Source: Woeseiaceae bacterium
Lineage (GTDB): Bacteria; Pseudomonadota; Gammaproteobacteria; Steroidobacterales; Woeseiaceae
Assembly: GCA_028280615.1 (NCBI GenBank)
Contig: JANQLK010000015.1
Span: forward strand, 1 to 64,000
Direction of reading: 5' to 3'
Length of the DNA stretch: 64,000 nucleotides
In this document: piece after piece, positions 1 through 8,741 of the stretch
How the letters are laid out: each line of letters begins with the position of its first letter
How positions within the stretch are numbered: position 1 is the stretch's first letter
Notes under the pieces: generated by a model
The model's database searches: none
Seen by the model: only the letters and a program-made list of their open reading frames with translations
Told to the model about the DNA's origin: nothing
Position numbers and translations under genes: made by a program

Positions 1-429
1 GGCGGGCTCGTCAGGATCGACCATGCGCTGCTCACGGCGGGCGGCATCATCTGCATTCGCACGGTGCACTTCAACGGCATCGTGTTCGGCGGCGAGAACG
101 AAGCGCAGTGGACCAACGTCGACGGCCCCGAGCGCCGCCGCTTTCTGAACCCGATCATCCAGAACGAAGGCCGCGCCCGGGCGCTCAGGCAAATCGTGCC
201 GGACGTACCCGTGGCAAACCTCGTGGTCTGCACGGGCAACGTCGAATTCCCGTCGCCGCCGCCCGAGAACGTCATCCGTGTCGGCCAGCTCGGCAGTTTC
301 ATCCAGAAGTACGTGTTCGGACCGAGCAAGGTCGAGGACTGGGATGCCGTCTGGCTCAGCGTCAAATCCGCGGCGCGCACCGACGAGGCCACTCGACGGG
401 ATCTCAAGGCACAGGTCGGCTTCGGCTGA
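1..429 (+). CDS. NERD domain protein (3' end only)
   Basis: The gene enters the window already in frame and ends at the TGA at 427-429, leaving 142 codons. The visible part reads as a nuclease-related domain (NERD): an IDHALLTAGG strand, an H-F-N-G-I-V-F-G core, the tryptophan of EAQW, then FLNPIIQNEGRARALR, which matches the usual NPxxQN helix of the family. NERD proteins are predicted restriction-endonuclease-fold proteins; the substrate of this one is unknown. The catalytic residues upstream are outside the window, so activity cannot be judged. Confidence 0.75.
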   Translation, partial: GGLVRIDHALLTAGGIICIRTVHFNGIVFGGENEAQWTNVDGPERRRFLNPIIQNEGRARALRQIVPDVPVANLVVCTGNVEFPSPPPENVIRVGQLGSFIQKYVFGPSKVEDWDAVWLSVKSAARTDEATRRDLKAQVGFG

Positions 430-524
430 CGGGGCACATCGCCGGCCGCCCGTCGGTTACGGCGTTGCCGCCGACACACTGATTTATACTGCCACGCTTT
501 AGCGCCACGCCGGGCTGGTTGCCG

Positions 525-1748
525 ATGCCAGAAATCACGTCTCACGTATCGTCCCCGATCGGCGTACTCGCGGTGCTCTGTTTCGTCGCCGCGTTCTTCT
601 TTTTCCTCAAGGAGGCGACCCAGGCCAGGTTCTTCGACTACGTGCCGCCGCTCCTTTTCATCTACGCGACCCCCGTCTTCCTGAATAACCTTGCGGTCGG
701 CGGTCTCACGATCATCCCCAGCACGTCGCCGATCTACTCGGGCTTAAGCAGCTACGTGCTGCCGGCGTTCATCGTCCTGATGCTCATCAAGGTCGACCTG
801 CCCGCGGTCGTCAAAGTCATGGGCAAAGGCGTTCTGGTCATGCTCATGGGCACGGCCGGCGTCATGGTGGGCTGCGTCGTGGCCTACCTCATCGTGCACG
901 GCTGGCTGTCGCCGGATGCCTGGCGCGGCTACGGGGCACTGGCCGGCAGCTGGATCGGCGGCACGGCCAACATGCTCGCGACGGTCGAAATCCTCGGCAC
1001 GTCGGAGGAACAGCTCGGGCTCGCGGTCATCGCCGACAACGTCATCTACGTCGTCTGGCTGCCTATCCTGCTGACGTCGCGCGATTTCGCCGAACGTTTC
1101 AATCGCTGGGCGCGGGTGTCCGATGAACGTCTCGACGCGATGGACGCGGCGGCGGCCTCGCAGGTAGACGCCGATGCGGCGCCGACGATGCCTCAGTACC
1201 TGTTCCTGCTCGCCATTGTCATCGGCGTCACGTGGATCGGCCGGACCGTGGCGCCGGGCGTCGCGGACTGGATCGCATCGTCCGCGCCGGCGCTCGAACC
1301 CGTCTTCTCGGAAACGACGATTCGCATCCTGCTCGTGACGACGATCTCCCTCGCGCTGTCCGCGACGCCGGTGTCGAAGCTGCCGAATTCGACGGCCATC
1401 GGCACCGCACTCGTCTATATCTTCGTCGCGGGCATGGGCGCACGGGCATCGGTGGCGGGCCTCTCCGAGGCGCCGATGTTCGTGCTCGGCGCGTTCATCT
1501 GGATATTCATACACGGCGCCTTCTGCCTGGCCGGCGCCTGGCTGTTCCGCGTGGACGTGCACAGCGTCGCGATCGCCTCGGCCGCCAATATCGGCGCCGC
1601 CGCCTCGGCCCCGATCGTGGCGGCCCATCACCGGCCGAATCTCGTGCCCGTGTCGATACTCATGGCGCTTCTGGGCTATGCGCTCGGCAACTACCTCGCA
1701 CCGCTGGCGGGCCACCTCGCACGCCTCGCGGCGGGACAGCCGATCTAG
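525..1748 (+). CDS. DUF819 family integral membrane protein
   Basis: A 407-residue polytopic membrane protein with roughly ten or eleven hydrophobic segments. It matches the DUF819 (YjcL-like) family: the N-terminal TPVFLNNLAVGG region, the glycine-rich ALAGSWIGGTANMLA motif near the middle, and the C-terminal ANIGAAASAPIVAA segment are all recognisable. The function of the family is unproven; a transporter-like fold is suspected. ATG at 525 is chosen over the in-frame TTG at 519. A TATACT box lies at 485-490, upstream. The stop overlaps the GTG start of the next gene, so the two are probably co-translated. Confidence 0.85.
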   Translation: MPEITSHVSSPIGVLAVLCFVAAFFFFLKEATQARFFDYVPPLLFIYATPVFLNNLAVGGLTIIPSTSPIYSGLSSYVLPAFIVLMLIKVDLPAVVKVMGKGVLVMLMGTAGVMVGCVVAYLIVHGWLSPDAWRGYGALAGSWIGGTANMLATVEILGTSEEQLGLAVIADNVIYVVWLPILLTSRDFAERFNRWARVSDERLDAMDAAAASQVDADAAPTMPQYLFLLAIVIGVTWIGRTVAPGVADWIASSAPALEPVFSETTIRILLVTTISLALSATPVSKLPNSTAIGTALVYIFVAGMGARASVAGLSEAPMFVLGAFIWIFIHGAFCLAGAWLFRVDVHSVAIASAANIGAAASAPIVAAHHRPNLVPVSILMALLGYALGNYLAPLAGHLARLAAGQPI

Positions 1749-2794
1749 TGGGCCTCGATATCAGAGGCTTGAGGCACCGCGTCGACCGCGTGCTGCTGGT
1801 CGTCCTTATCGCGTCGCTTGCCCTGATCGCGCTCCTTGTCGTCGCCTGGCATACGCGCTCGAGCGTCGCCGAGCTCGGTATCGACGTCGCCGAGGATACG
1901 GCCGGACCCGGCCTCACGGTAACCTGGTTCGGGGTGTCGATGCTGCTGTTCGACGACAGTGAGACTCAGATCCTGATCGACGGCTTCATCTCGCGGCCGC
2001 GTTTGAGCGACGTCGTCACGGATGCACCGATCGCCAACGACGCGGCAACGATCAACTACTGGCTGCACGAGTACGGCGTCTGGCGGCTCGCGGCGATCAT
2101 TCCCTCGCACACGCATTTCGATCACGCGATGGACATCGGCGCCATCGCGAATCGCAGCGCCGCGTCGATCATCGGCTCCGAGTCGGCCGCCCACATTGCT
2201 CGCGGCGCGGGCGTTCCCGAAGACCAGATCGTCGTCGTCGGCGATACGCCCGAGTTCCGCTTCGGCGACTTCACGGTCAGGCTCATCGAGGTGCCGCATG
2301 CGCCGATCGGGTCACGCGGCGCCGTCCCGTTCGACGGCACGATCGACGAACCGCTCGAGGTGCCGGCACCCGTCAGCGCCTGGCGGGCGGGCACGACCTA
2401 CTCGATTCTCGTCACTCACCCGTCGCATACGACGCTCGTGCATACGAGCGCGGGCTTCAGCACGTCGGCGCTCAAGTCCGTGCGCGCGGATACTATTTTC
2501 TTAGGAGTCGGCATGCTGGCCGGGCTTGGCCCGGACTACATACGCCGGTATTGGATTTCGACCGTCACGACGACGGGCGCGGAGCGCGTGGTTCCGGTCC
2601 ACTTCGACGATTACACGCAGCCTTTCGGTACGATCGCGCTGCCGCCCGCGCTGATCGACAACGTGCCGAAGGCGCTGGACGCACTCGGCAGCCTAAGGAA
2701 CACCTACGACAAGGACACCGAGATCGTGCTGCCGGCCTTCGGCAGGCCGCTCGCGCTGGGCGCGGCTGTAGAGGCACCGGACCCGGCGACCTAG
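1748..2794 (+). CDS. MBL-fold metallo-hydrolase, membrane-anchored
   Basis: A 348-residue protein whose GTG start shares a base with the stop of the DUF819 gene (TAGTG). Residues about 14-34 form one hydrophobic N-terminal segment (signal anchor). The beta-lactamase-fold signature HTHFDHAMD is at residues 121-129, giving the H-x-H-x-D-H zinc-binding set, and later histidines (THPSHTT, VPVHFDD) can complete the two-metal site. The insert between strands resembles UlaG-like hydrolases that act on phosphoesters or lactones, but the substrate cannot be deduced. It probably works outside the cytoplasmic membrane. The stop codon is embedded in a 25-base motif found again after the TerB gene at 39.3 kb. 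Confidence 0.85.
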   Translation: MGLDIRGLRHRVDRVLLVVLIASLALIALLVVAWHTRSSVAELGIDVAEDTAGPGLTVTWFGVSMLLFDDSETQILIDGFISRPRLSDVVTDAPIANDAATINYWLHEYGVWRLAAIIPSHTHFDHAMDIGAIANRSAASIIGSESAAHIARGAGVPEDQIVVVGDTPEFRFGDFTVRLIEVPHAPIGSRGAVPFDGTIDEPLEVPAPVSAWRAGTTYSILVTHPSHTTLVHTSAGFSTSALKSVRADTIFLGVGMLAGLGPDYIRRYWISTVTTTGAERVVPVHFDDYTQPFGTIALPPALIDNVPKALDALGSLRNTYDKDTEIVLPAFGRPLALGAAVEAPDPAT

Positions 2795-2815
2795 AACCTA
2801 TCTCAAACCAGATCG
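2791..2815 (+). repeat. Dispersed 25-base motif, copy A
   Basis: Starts CTAGAACCTATCTC, then one variable base, AAC, one variable base, and AGATCG. It includes the TAG stop of the MBL hydrolase. A second copy with 23 of 25 matching bases lies at 39319-39343 on the other strand, again starting on the stop codon of a gene (TerB). No longer repeat surrounds either copy. Confidence 0.8.
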
Positions 2816-3079
2816 TGATCGCGGCGGTAATCGGCGCCCGCCGATAAGGTCCAGTTTGGCGCGGCGGCTCAGGCGCTTGACTCGGTACTCGAGCGCCTGC
2901 GCGGCGCTTCGGTCGCCGGCGGCCTGCGTGTAGACGAGCTCGAACGGCGCCCGGCCGCGCAGGTACTTCGCCCCACGGCGGCCGCGCTGATGCTCCTCGA
3001 GACGCGCGTCGACGTCGCTCGCGATGCCCGTGTACAGGCTGCCGTCGGCACACCTGAGTATGTACAGCGTGTAGTTCAC
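2798..3079 (-). CDS. GIY-YIG nuclease family protein (UPF0213/YhbQ type)
   Basis: A 93-residue small single-domain protein with a GTG start. The N-terminal YTLYILRCADGSLYTG is the characteristic GIY (here LYI) plus YIG (LYTG) pair of the family, followed by the expected arginine (DARLEEH) and the KYLRGRAPFELVY strand. Length fits YhbQ-like proteins of 90-100 residues. Such proteins are stand-alone GIY-YIG domains with suspected DNA-processing roles; the target is not known. It converges on the MBL hydrolase gene. Confidence 0.85.
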   Translation of the reverse strand: MNYTLYILRCADGSLYTGIASDVDARLEEHQRGRRGAKYLRGRAPFELVYTQAAGDRSAAQALEYRVKRLSRRAKLDLIGGRRLPPRSRSGLR

Positions 3080-3104
3080 CCCGTAGCGGCCACGCCCGGC
3101 GTCG

Positions 3105-3476
3105 TCAGGCCGTACCGCCCTTCAAGTAGTCACCGAGCACGCGGAACGCACCGGACTCGATGTTCTCGAAGTTGCTTTCGGTTTCGTCGAAGGCCAGGAC
3201 GAAGGTCTCGGTGTTGCCGAGAATCTCGACCGGCGCGTTGAACGTGAGCGTCAGCGTGTTGCCGAGCAGGCGCGCATCGTTCAGGACCTCGTGACCGTCG
3301 ATCAGCTGCTCGTTGGCTTCGATGCTGAACGTCTCGTCGAAGTTCGGCTCGATGCTGCGCATGAGCAGCAGGTAGTCCTGGATCTCGCCCTCGTCCGTCG
3401 TGCGTGCGAAGAACAGCATCGTCGTATTGTCACGAACGTCGAAGGCGACGGTGTCGTAAACGTGACTGTCGGACAT
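3105..3476 (-). CDS. Conserved hypothetical protein
   Basis: 123 residues, acidic, no signal peptide and no membrane segment. An ATG at 3476 preceded by AGGA eight bases upstream is preferred over the GTG at 3500. The sequence alternates short hydrophobic strands (TLTFNAPVEIL, TFVLAFD) and looks like a small all-beta fold, possibly binding acyl chains or another small molecule, but I do not recognise a family. It lies 25 bases upstream of the GIY-YIG gene and may share its transcript. Confidence 0.65.
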   Translation of the reverse strand: MSDSHVYDTVAFDVRDNTTMLFFARTTDEGEIQDYLLLMRSIEPNFDETFSIEANEQLIDGHEVLNDARLLGNTLTLTFNAPVEILGNTETFVLAFDETESNFENIESGAFRVLGDYLKGGTA

Positions 3477-3550
3477 GACGAATTCCTGCCGGGCGATCAC
3501 TACCGATACTACGTTAGCCGCCCTCCGAATTGCGAATCAGGATTTCCGAA

Positions 3551-4447
3551 TCAGCGCGGTGCCGCGAGACGCGCGGTCATGCGCTCGTCCTTCGACTGCC
3601 AGATATCGCCCAGCCAGCGGTGAAACGCGCGCCGGTACTCCCGGTCCCCCTGGTAGTCGCCGTCGATCAGCCAGGGCTCCGGCGCGATGCTCAGGACGTC
3701 AATCTCGGCCCTGACGGGCGCCCAGCAGCACATTTCCCAGAACTTGGGCGGGCCATCGGGATAGATGATCGTGACGTCGAGCACGGCGTCGAAGAGCTCG
3801 CCCATCGACGACAGCGCGATCGCTACGCCGCCGGCGCGCGGCTTTAGCAGATTCCGGTAAGGCGACTCGCGGGCATCGCGCTTCGTCTCGCTGAAACGAG
3901 TGCCCTCGACGAAGTTGATCACCGACGTCGGCGTATTCCGGAACTTCTCGCAGGCGCGCCGCGTGGCGTCGAGATCCTTGCCTTTCTTCTCCGGGTGTTT
4001 CGCCAGGTAGGACGGCGAGTAGCGCTTCATGAACGGCATGTCGAGCGCCCACCAGGCGAAGCCAAGCAGCGGAAACCACACGAGTTCCTGCTTGATGAAA
4101 AACTTGAGCAGCGGGATTCGGCGATTGAAGACCGACTGCAGCACGACGATGTCGACCCAGGTCTGGTGGTTGGACAGCACGAGATACCAGCCGTCGCGCT
4201 TGAGCGTCGTCTCATCCGGCAGCGACCACCGCATCGATCCGGCGCCGGCGAGCAGGAGGCGGTTGACGCTGATCCAGTTCTCGGCGATCGCCATGAGCAC
4301 GCGCGTCAGGCCGCGCCGCGCCGCGGCCACGGGGACGATCAGCTTGAGTACCGCGAGGACCATCAGCGGCGTGACCCAGAACGCCGTGTTCAGCGAGAGC
4401 AGGCTGAAGATGAGCACACCGCGCACGTTGCGGAGCAGGCGTTTCAA
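3551..4447 (-). CDS. 1-acyl-sn-glycerol-3-phosphate acyltransferase-like protein (YihG type)
   Basis: A 298-residue PlsC-superfamily acyltransferase. The catalytic NHxxxxD motif is NHQTWVD at residues 93-99 and the acyl-acceptor motif is FVEGTRFS at 179-186. Two hydrophobic stretches (about residues 10-45) anchor it to the inner membrane. The insert MPFMKRYSPSYLAKHPEKKGKD is typical of the YihG/YihG-like branch, which makes or remodels phosphatidic acid. The start at 4447 is a TTG with a weak ribosome-binding site, so the exact N terminus is uncertain. It is a single gene facing the cupin gene. Confidence 0.88.
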   Translation of the reverse strand: MKRLLRNVRGVLIFSLLSLNTAFWVTPLMVLAVLKLIVPVAAARRGLTRVLMAIAENWISVNRLLLAGAGSMRWSLPDETTLKRDGWYLVLSNHQTWVDIVVLQSVFNRRIPLLKFFIKQELVWFPLLGFAWWALDMPFMKRYSPSYLAKHPEKKGKDLDATRRACEKFRNTPTSVINFVEGTRFSETKRDARESPYRNLLKPRAGGVAIALSSMGELFDAVLDVTIIYPDGPPKFWEMCCWAPVRAEIDVLSIAPEPWLIDGDYQGDREYRRAFHRWLGDIWQSKDERMTARLAAPR

Positions 4448-4563
4448 GGATCGAAGGTTCCGGGCATTGGGCGCGCGACATTCTACCGCGTCGCGGGCGG
4501 GCCTGCCGGCAGCCGCGGGCGCCGGTTGCCGGCCTCGGCGGCGTTCAGGTAACGTGACGGTCC

Positions 4564-4896
4564 ATGATCGAACGCATGACAGTCGCGCGGGCGCTGGCCG
4601 CGCTCGAGAAGGCCGATGAGGAGCACTACGGCGTACTGCTCGAACACGGCACGCTCGAAATCGGTTACTACGTGCCCGGCGATACGGACGAGCAGCAGCC
4701 GCACGAACAGGACGAGGTCTACGTCGTCCAGGCAGGCCGCGGCACCTTCGTCGTCGGCGACCGCGAACACGACTTCGAGCCCGGCGAGGCCCTGTTCGTG
4801 CCCGCCGGCATCGAGCACCGCTTCATGAATTACAGCGACGATTTCGCGGCCTGGGTTATCTTCTACGGCCCGACGGGTGGCGAAGCCGGCCGATGA
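4564..4896 (+). CDS. Cupin domain protein
   Basis: A 110-residue single cupin. The first cupin motif is visible in QPHEQDEVYVVQAGRG (metal ligands H and E) and the second in PGEALFVPAGIEHRF (distal H). Such small cupins bind a metal and act as sugar or phenolic isomerases/dioxygenases, or just as sensors; no substrate can be named. Its stop overlaps the start of the YbaK gene (ATGA), making it the first gene of a three-gene overlapping run. Confidence 0.8.
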   Translation: MIERMTVARALAALEKADEEHYGVLLEHGTLEIGYYVPGDTDEQQPHEQDEVYVVQAGRGTFVVGDREHDFEPGEALFVPAGIEHRFMNYSDDFAAWVIFYGPTGGEAGR

Positions 4897-5372
4897 CGGC
4901 ATTGAGCAAGAGCGCCGAGCGATTCCGCGGCCGCATGGCCGAGCTCGGCCACGCGATAGAGATCGTCACGCTCGCCGATTCGACGCGCACGGCGAAGGAG
5001 GCTGCGGACAGCCTCGGCTGCGAGGTCGCGCAGATCGCGAAGTCGATCGTGTTCCGTGACCCGCGAGCCGATGCGCCCATACTCGTCGTGACCAGCGGCA
5101 GCCAGCGCGTCAGCCTCGACAAGCTCGAGCGCCTGCACGGCGCCGAACTCGAGCAGGCCAGGGGCGGCTTCGTGAAGAAGCGGCTCGGCTATGCAATCGG
5201 CGGCGTTCCACCCGCGGGGCATGCCGAGGCCGTGACGACCTATCTCGACGAGTCGCTGGCGGGTTTCGAGGTGCTGTGGGCCGCGGCCGGGTCGCCGTAC
5301 GCCGTATTCAGCCTGGCGCCCGAGGCCCTTCCCGGCTTGACCGAAGCGGACTGGGCCGATGTGGCGGAGTAG
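4893..5372 (+). CDS. YbaK/EbsC family protein (aminoacyl-tRNA deacylase-like)
   Basis: 159 residues of the YbaK/ProX-like editing-domain family. The conserved lysine is K50 in AQIAKSIVF, and GYAIGGVPPAGH is the characteristic glycine/proline-rich loop. Family members hydrolyse mischarged tRNAs such as Cys-tRNA(Pro) or Ala-tRNA(Pro). This branch is shorter and more divergent than E. coli YbaK, so its tRNA target is uncertain. It overlaps the cupin gene by four bases and the next gene by 14 bases, consistent with translational coupling. Confidence 0.82.
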   Translation: MTALSKSAERFRGRMAELGHAIEIVTLADSTRTAKEAADSLGCEVAQIAKSIVFRDPRADAPILVVTSGSQRVSLDKLERLHGAELEQARGGFVKKRLGYAIGGVPPAGHAEAVTTYLDESLAGFEVLWAAAGSPYAVFSLAPEALPGLTEADWADVAE

Positions 5373-5847
5373 CGGTCTCCTCGCGCTGTTGCTCGTAGCG
5401 AACTTTGGGGCCGCGAGCGACGCGAAGGACGCGGTGTCGATAAAGCGCCTGTCCTGGCTCGCCGGCTGCTGGGCCTACGACGGCCGCGAGCCGGGTTCGG
5501 CCGAACACTGGCTCGCGCCGGCCGGCGGCTCGATGCTCGCCGTCACGCGGGTCATCCGCGACGGTCGCATGGTCAGCTACGAGTTCCTGCGCATCGAGGA
5601 AACCGGCGACGGCACGTTGCGGCTGATCGCGGCACCGGTCGGCCAGGCGACGACGGCCTTCTACCTCGCCGCTCTCGAGGCGCGCGCCGTCGCGTTCGAA
5701 AACCCCGAGCACGATTTCCCGCAGCGAATCAGCTACCGGCTCGTCGACGACGTTCACCTCGTCGCGCGGGCGGAGTCGTTCGCGAACGGCGAGGATGTCG
5801 GTATCGACTTCGCGATGACCCGGACGCCCTGCGACGAGGAAGACTAG
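5359..5847 (+). CDS. DUF6265 family secreted protein
   Basis: 162 residues with a short signal peptide (LLALLLVANFGAASDA) and a C-terminal domain starting SIKRLSWLAGCWAYDG, the hallmark of DUF6265. The pattern LAGCW, followed by EHWLAPAGGSMLAVTR and ENPEHDFPQRISYR, resembles lipocalin-like small beta-barrels; a periplasmic ligand-binding role is possible. The function is not established. Its stop codon overlaps the stop codon of the convergent methyltransferase gene (bases 5844-5847). Confidence 0.8.
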   Translation: MWRSSGLLALLLVANFGAASDAKDAVSIKRLSWLAGCWAYDGREPGSAEHWLAPAGGSMLAVTRVIRDGRMVSYEFLRIEETGDGTLRLIAAPVGQATTAFYLAALEARAVAFENPEHDFPQRISYRLVDDVHLVARAESFANGEDVGIDFAMTRTPCDEED

Positions 5848-6506
5848 CCGCCGTCGACCCGCCCCCGGTACACGACCTCGTAAAAAGCCGTAAGCCCCGC
5901 GTCGAGGAACTTCGGCGGGCAGTTGTCGAGATCGTCGACGGCGGCGACGCGCCTTAGCGTCGGCAGTAGCCGTCCGACGCTCTCGGCATCGAGCGAGAAC
6001 GGCGGGCCGTCGGCAACCGACTGGTCGTATTCGACGGCGACGAGCAGATAGTCGGCGCCGTGCTTGAGCTGTGCAAGCGTCGTCTCGAGATACCGCCCGC
6101 GCATGGCCGGATCGATCGCGACCAGTGCGCCGCGATCGTAGCAGGCGTCGAACCCGCCACCCGTCGCGTCGCTGTCGATCGCGAAGTAGTCGCCGCAGAC
6201 GATCGTGATGTTGCGGGATCGCGCCGTGAACACGGGCGTGTCGCGGCCGCTCCGCTCGAATGCCATGTCCTGCTCGACGAAGAACGCCTCGGCGGCGATC
6301 TCCGACACCTCGATGCCGACCACGTCGTTGCCGTGTGCTTCCAGCCAGGCGAGATCGGGGCTCTTGCCGCACAGGGGCACGAGGACGCGCTGACCGCTGC
6401 CCTTCCAGTGGGCTTTGAGGTTGGCGTTGCCGTCGGGTTCATGCCAGCCGATCTGGCCGGCTTCCCAGCGATCGATCCAGGGCTGGTTGCCTTGCGGGTC
6501 GGACAT
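5844..6506 (-). CDS. tpm: Thiopurine S-methyltransferase family protein
   Basis: 220 residues from the ATG at 6506. The N-terminal [14 protein letters not shown] matches the W-x-x-x-W-x-x-G-x-x-G-x-H motif of [18 protein letters not shown] at residues 42-55 is the SAM-binding motif I, and [15 protein letters not shown] is the usual active-site segment. Bacterial TPMTs transfer methyl from SAM to sulfur, selenium or tellurium compounds and are linked to selenite and tellurite detoxification. The upstream in-frame extension has no homology and is excluded. It is divergent from folD. Confidence 0.92.
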   Translation of the reverse strand: MSDPQGNQPWIDRWEAGQIGWHEPDGNANLKAHWKGSGQRVLVPLCGKSPDLAWLEAHGNDVVGIEVSEIAAEAFFVEQDMAFERSGRDTPVFTARSRNITIVCGDYFAIDSDATGGGFDACYDRGALVAIDPAMRGRYLETTLAQLKHGADYLLVAVEYDQSVADGPPFSLDAESVGRLLPTLRRVAAVDDLDNCPPKFLDAGLTAFYEVVYRGRVDGG

Positions 6507-6633
6507 GTTTCTCTGCACTCGAAACAAGGGCTGCGGGAAGCCGCAGTTTACGCCCTCGGGCGCCGGGAGTACCATGCGGCGCTTTGTGACCGCGGCCTCG
6601 CGAGGCCCGTCGTACAGGGGACCATCGATCACC

Positions 6634-7533
6634 ATGGGTACAGCAGCGCGCATCGACGGCAAGGCCATGGCCGCCCGCCTGTCCGAGACGATCACGGCCG
6701 AGACCTCAAGACTCCGCGAGGAACACGGCGTCGTACCCGGGCTCACCGTCGTCATCGTCGGCGAGGATCCGGCCAGCCAGGTGTACGTCCGCAACAAGCA
6801 GCGCACGGCCGAGGGCTGCGGTTTCAGCTCGGTCAAGCACGCGCTGCCGGCCGATGTTTCCGAGGACGAACTCCTCGCGCTGATCGACGAGCTCAACGCC
6901 GACGACAGCGTTCACGGCATCCTCGTGCAGCTGCCGCTGCCTCGGCACCTCGACGAGCAGCGCATCACGCAGTCGATCAGCCCGGCCAAGGACGTCGACG
7001 GGTTTCATTACGTGAACATCGGCAAGCTGACCGCCGGCGATGCCGCCGATGCGTTCGTTCCGTGCACGCCGGCGGGCTGCATGCTCATGGTCGAGGAGCA
7101 GCTCGGCAAGGATCTCTCCGGCAAGAACGCCGTCGTCGTCGGCCGCTCGAACATCGTCGGTAAGCCCATGGCGAGCCTGTTGCTCGCGGCCAACGCGACC
7201 GTCACGATCTGCCACAGCCGGACGGCCGAACTCGACCAGGTCTGCCGCGGCGCCGACATCCTGATCGCGGCCGTCGGCCGCCCGAACATGGTCAGGGGCA
7301 GCTGGGTCAAGCCCGGCGCCGTCGTGATCGACGTCGGCATCAACCGCGTCGAGGTCGACGTGGACGGCGAGAAAAAGTCGAAGCTGACCGGCGACGTCGA
7401 CTACGACGAGGCCTCCGAGCACGCCGCAGCGATCACGCCCGTGCCGGGCGGCGTCGGCCCGATGACGATCGCGATGCTGATGTCCAACACGCTGCGCGCC
7501 GCGAAGCTCGCGGCGGGGCTCGGCGCGGACTAG
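6634..7533 (+). CDS. folD: Bifunctional methylenetetrahydrofolate dehydrogenase / methenyltetrahydrofolate cyclohydrolase
   Basis: 299 residues from the ATG at 6634, the standard FolD length. The catalytic lysine is in YVRNK (residue 55), the folate-site motif KDVDGFH is at 119-125, PCTP at 143-146, the NADP-binding GRSNIVGKP at 170-178 and the signature [10 protein letters not shown] near residue 270. The enzyme interconverts 5,10-methylene-, 5,10-methenyl- and 10-formyl-tetrahydrofolate in the cytoplasm. It appears to be a single-gene unit; mtnA follows after 110 bases. Confidence 0.97.
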   Translation: MGTAARIDGKAMAARLSETITAETSRLREEHGVVPGLTVVIVGEDPASQVYVRNKQRTAEGCGFSSVKHALPADVSEDELLALIDELNADDSVHGILVQLPLPRHLDEQRITQSISPAKDVDGFHYVNIGKLTAGDAADAFVPCTPAGCMLMVEEQLGKDLSGKNAVVVGRSNIVGKPMASLLLAANATVTICHSRTAELDQVCRGADILIAAVGRPNMVRGSWVKPGAVVIDVGINRVEVDVDGEKKSKLTGDVDYDEASEHAAAITPVPGGVGPMTIAMLMSNTLRAAKLAAGLGAD

Positions 7534-7643
7534 ACCGTCGCCGTCAAGCTCGCCTCACTGGCAATCCATACGACGCGGCGTGACACCGCTGCCGCCCGGC
7601 GCGAAAATCCCGGATATTGAGGAACGCGACACGAGGCACCCAC

Positions 7644-8741
7644 GTGCAGGACGCTCACGATTCATTCCGGACGATCTGGCAGAAAGGCGACGACGACGGC
7701 GTCGTGCAGATTATCGACCAGCGCGAGCTGCCGCATCGATACGCCGTCCTCGATCTCGTGCGCTGGCAGGACGGCGTCGACGCGATCCGCGACATGGCCG
7801 TGCGCGGGGCGCCGCTCATAGGTGCGACCGCGGCATACAGTCTGTACCTCGCGGCCCGGCATTCGGATGCGCCGCGGGGCGAGGTAGAGCGAGCGGCAGA
7901 GGCGCTTGCGGCGGCGCGGCCGACGGCCGTCAATCTGCGTTGGGCAATCGATCGCATGCTGGCGGCGGGCAGGGCCGCGAGCGACGATCAGCTTGCCGCC
8001 GCGCTCCGCCGGGAGGCGGCCGCGATCTGCGACGAAGACATCGAAATTTCGCTCGGCATCGGCCGTCACGGTCTCGCGCTGCTCGAAGCGATCGCCGCGA
8101 CGAAGGACGGCCCCGTCAACGTGCTCACGCACTGCAATGCGGGTGCGCTCGCGACGATCAACTGGGGAACGGCCACGGCGCCCGTGTATCTCGCGCATAA
8201 GGCCGGCATCGACGTACACGTCTGGGTCGACGAGACCCGGCCGCGCAATCAGGGCTCGCAGCTCACGGCCTGGGAGCTCGCCGAGCGTGGCGTCAAGCAC
8301 ACGCTGATCGTCGACAACGCGGGCGGCCACCTGATGCAGCACGGTCTCGTCGACATCGTCATCACGGGCACCGACCGCACGACGCGCTCGGGCGACGTCG
8401 CGAACAAGATCGGCACCTACCTGAAGGCGCTCGCGGCGCACGACAACGGCGTACCGTTCTACGTCGCGTTGCCGTCGACGACGATCGACTGGCGCGCGCG
8501 CGACGGCGTCGCCGAGATTCCGATCGAAGAGCGCGATCCCGGAGAGGTGTCGCACGTCCCGGGCATGCTCGATGACGAGGTGGTGGTCGTGCGCACGACG
8601 CCCACGGCAACGCCGATCGGCAACTACGCCTTCGACGTTACGCCGGCCCGGCTCGTCACGGGCCTGATTACCGAACGCGGCGTCTGCGAGGCGAGCGAGG
8701 CCGGGCTCGCGGCGCTGTATCCCGACGAGGCCCGGCTGTGA
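7644..8741 (+). CDS. mtnA: S-methyl-5-thioribose-1-phosphate isomerase
   Basis: 365 residues. The GTG at 7644 is preferred because GAGG sits eight bases upstream; a TTG at 7617 would add nine residues. The eIF2B-like isomerase signatures are intact: RGAPLIG (54-60), the catalytic cysteine C164 in HCNAG, and the aspartate D244 in GTDRTT. The enzyme converts methylthioribose-1-phosphate to methylthioribulose-1-phosphate in the methionine salvage pathway. It overlaps the following aldolase-type gene by four bases, which supports consecutive steps. MtnC, MtnD and an MtnK/MtnP are not in the window. Confidence 0.95.
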   Translation: MQDAHDSFRTIWQKGDDDGVVQIIDQRELPHRYAVLDLVRWQDGVDAIRDMAVRGAPLIGATAAYSLYLAARHSDAPRGEVERAAEALAAARPTAVNLRWAIDRMLAAGRAASDDQLAAALRREAAAICDEDIEISLGIGRHGLALLEAIAATKDGPVNVLTHCNAGALATINWGTATAPVYLAHKAGIDVHVWVDETRPRNQGSQLTAWELAERGVKHTLIVDNAGGHLMQHGLVDIVITGTDRTTRSGDVANKIGTYLKALAAHDNGVPFYVALPSTTIDWRARDGVAEIPIEERDPGEVSHVPGMLDDEVVVVRTTPTATPIGNYAFDVTPARLVTGLITERGVCEASEAGLAALYPDEARL

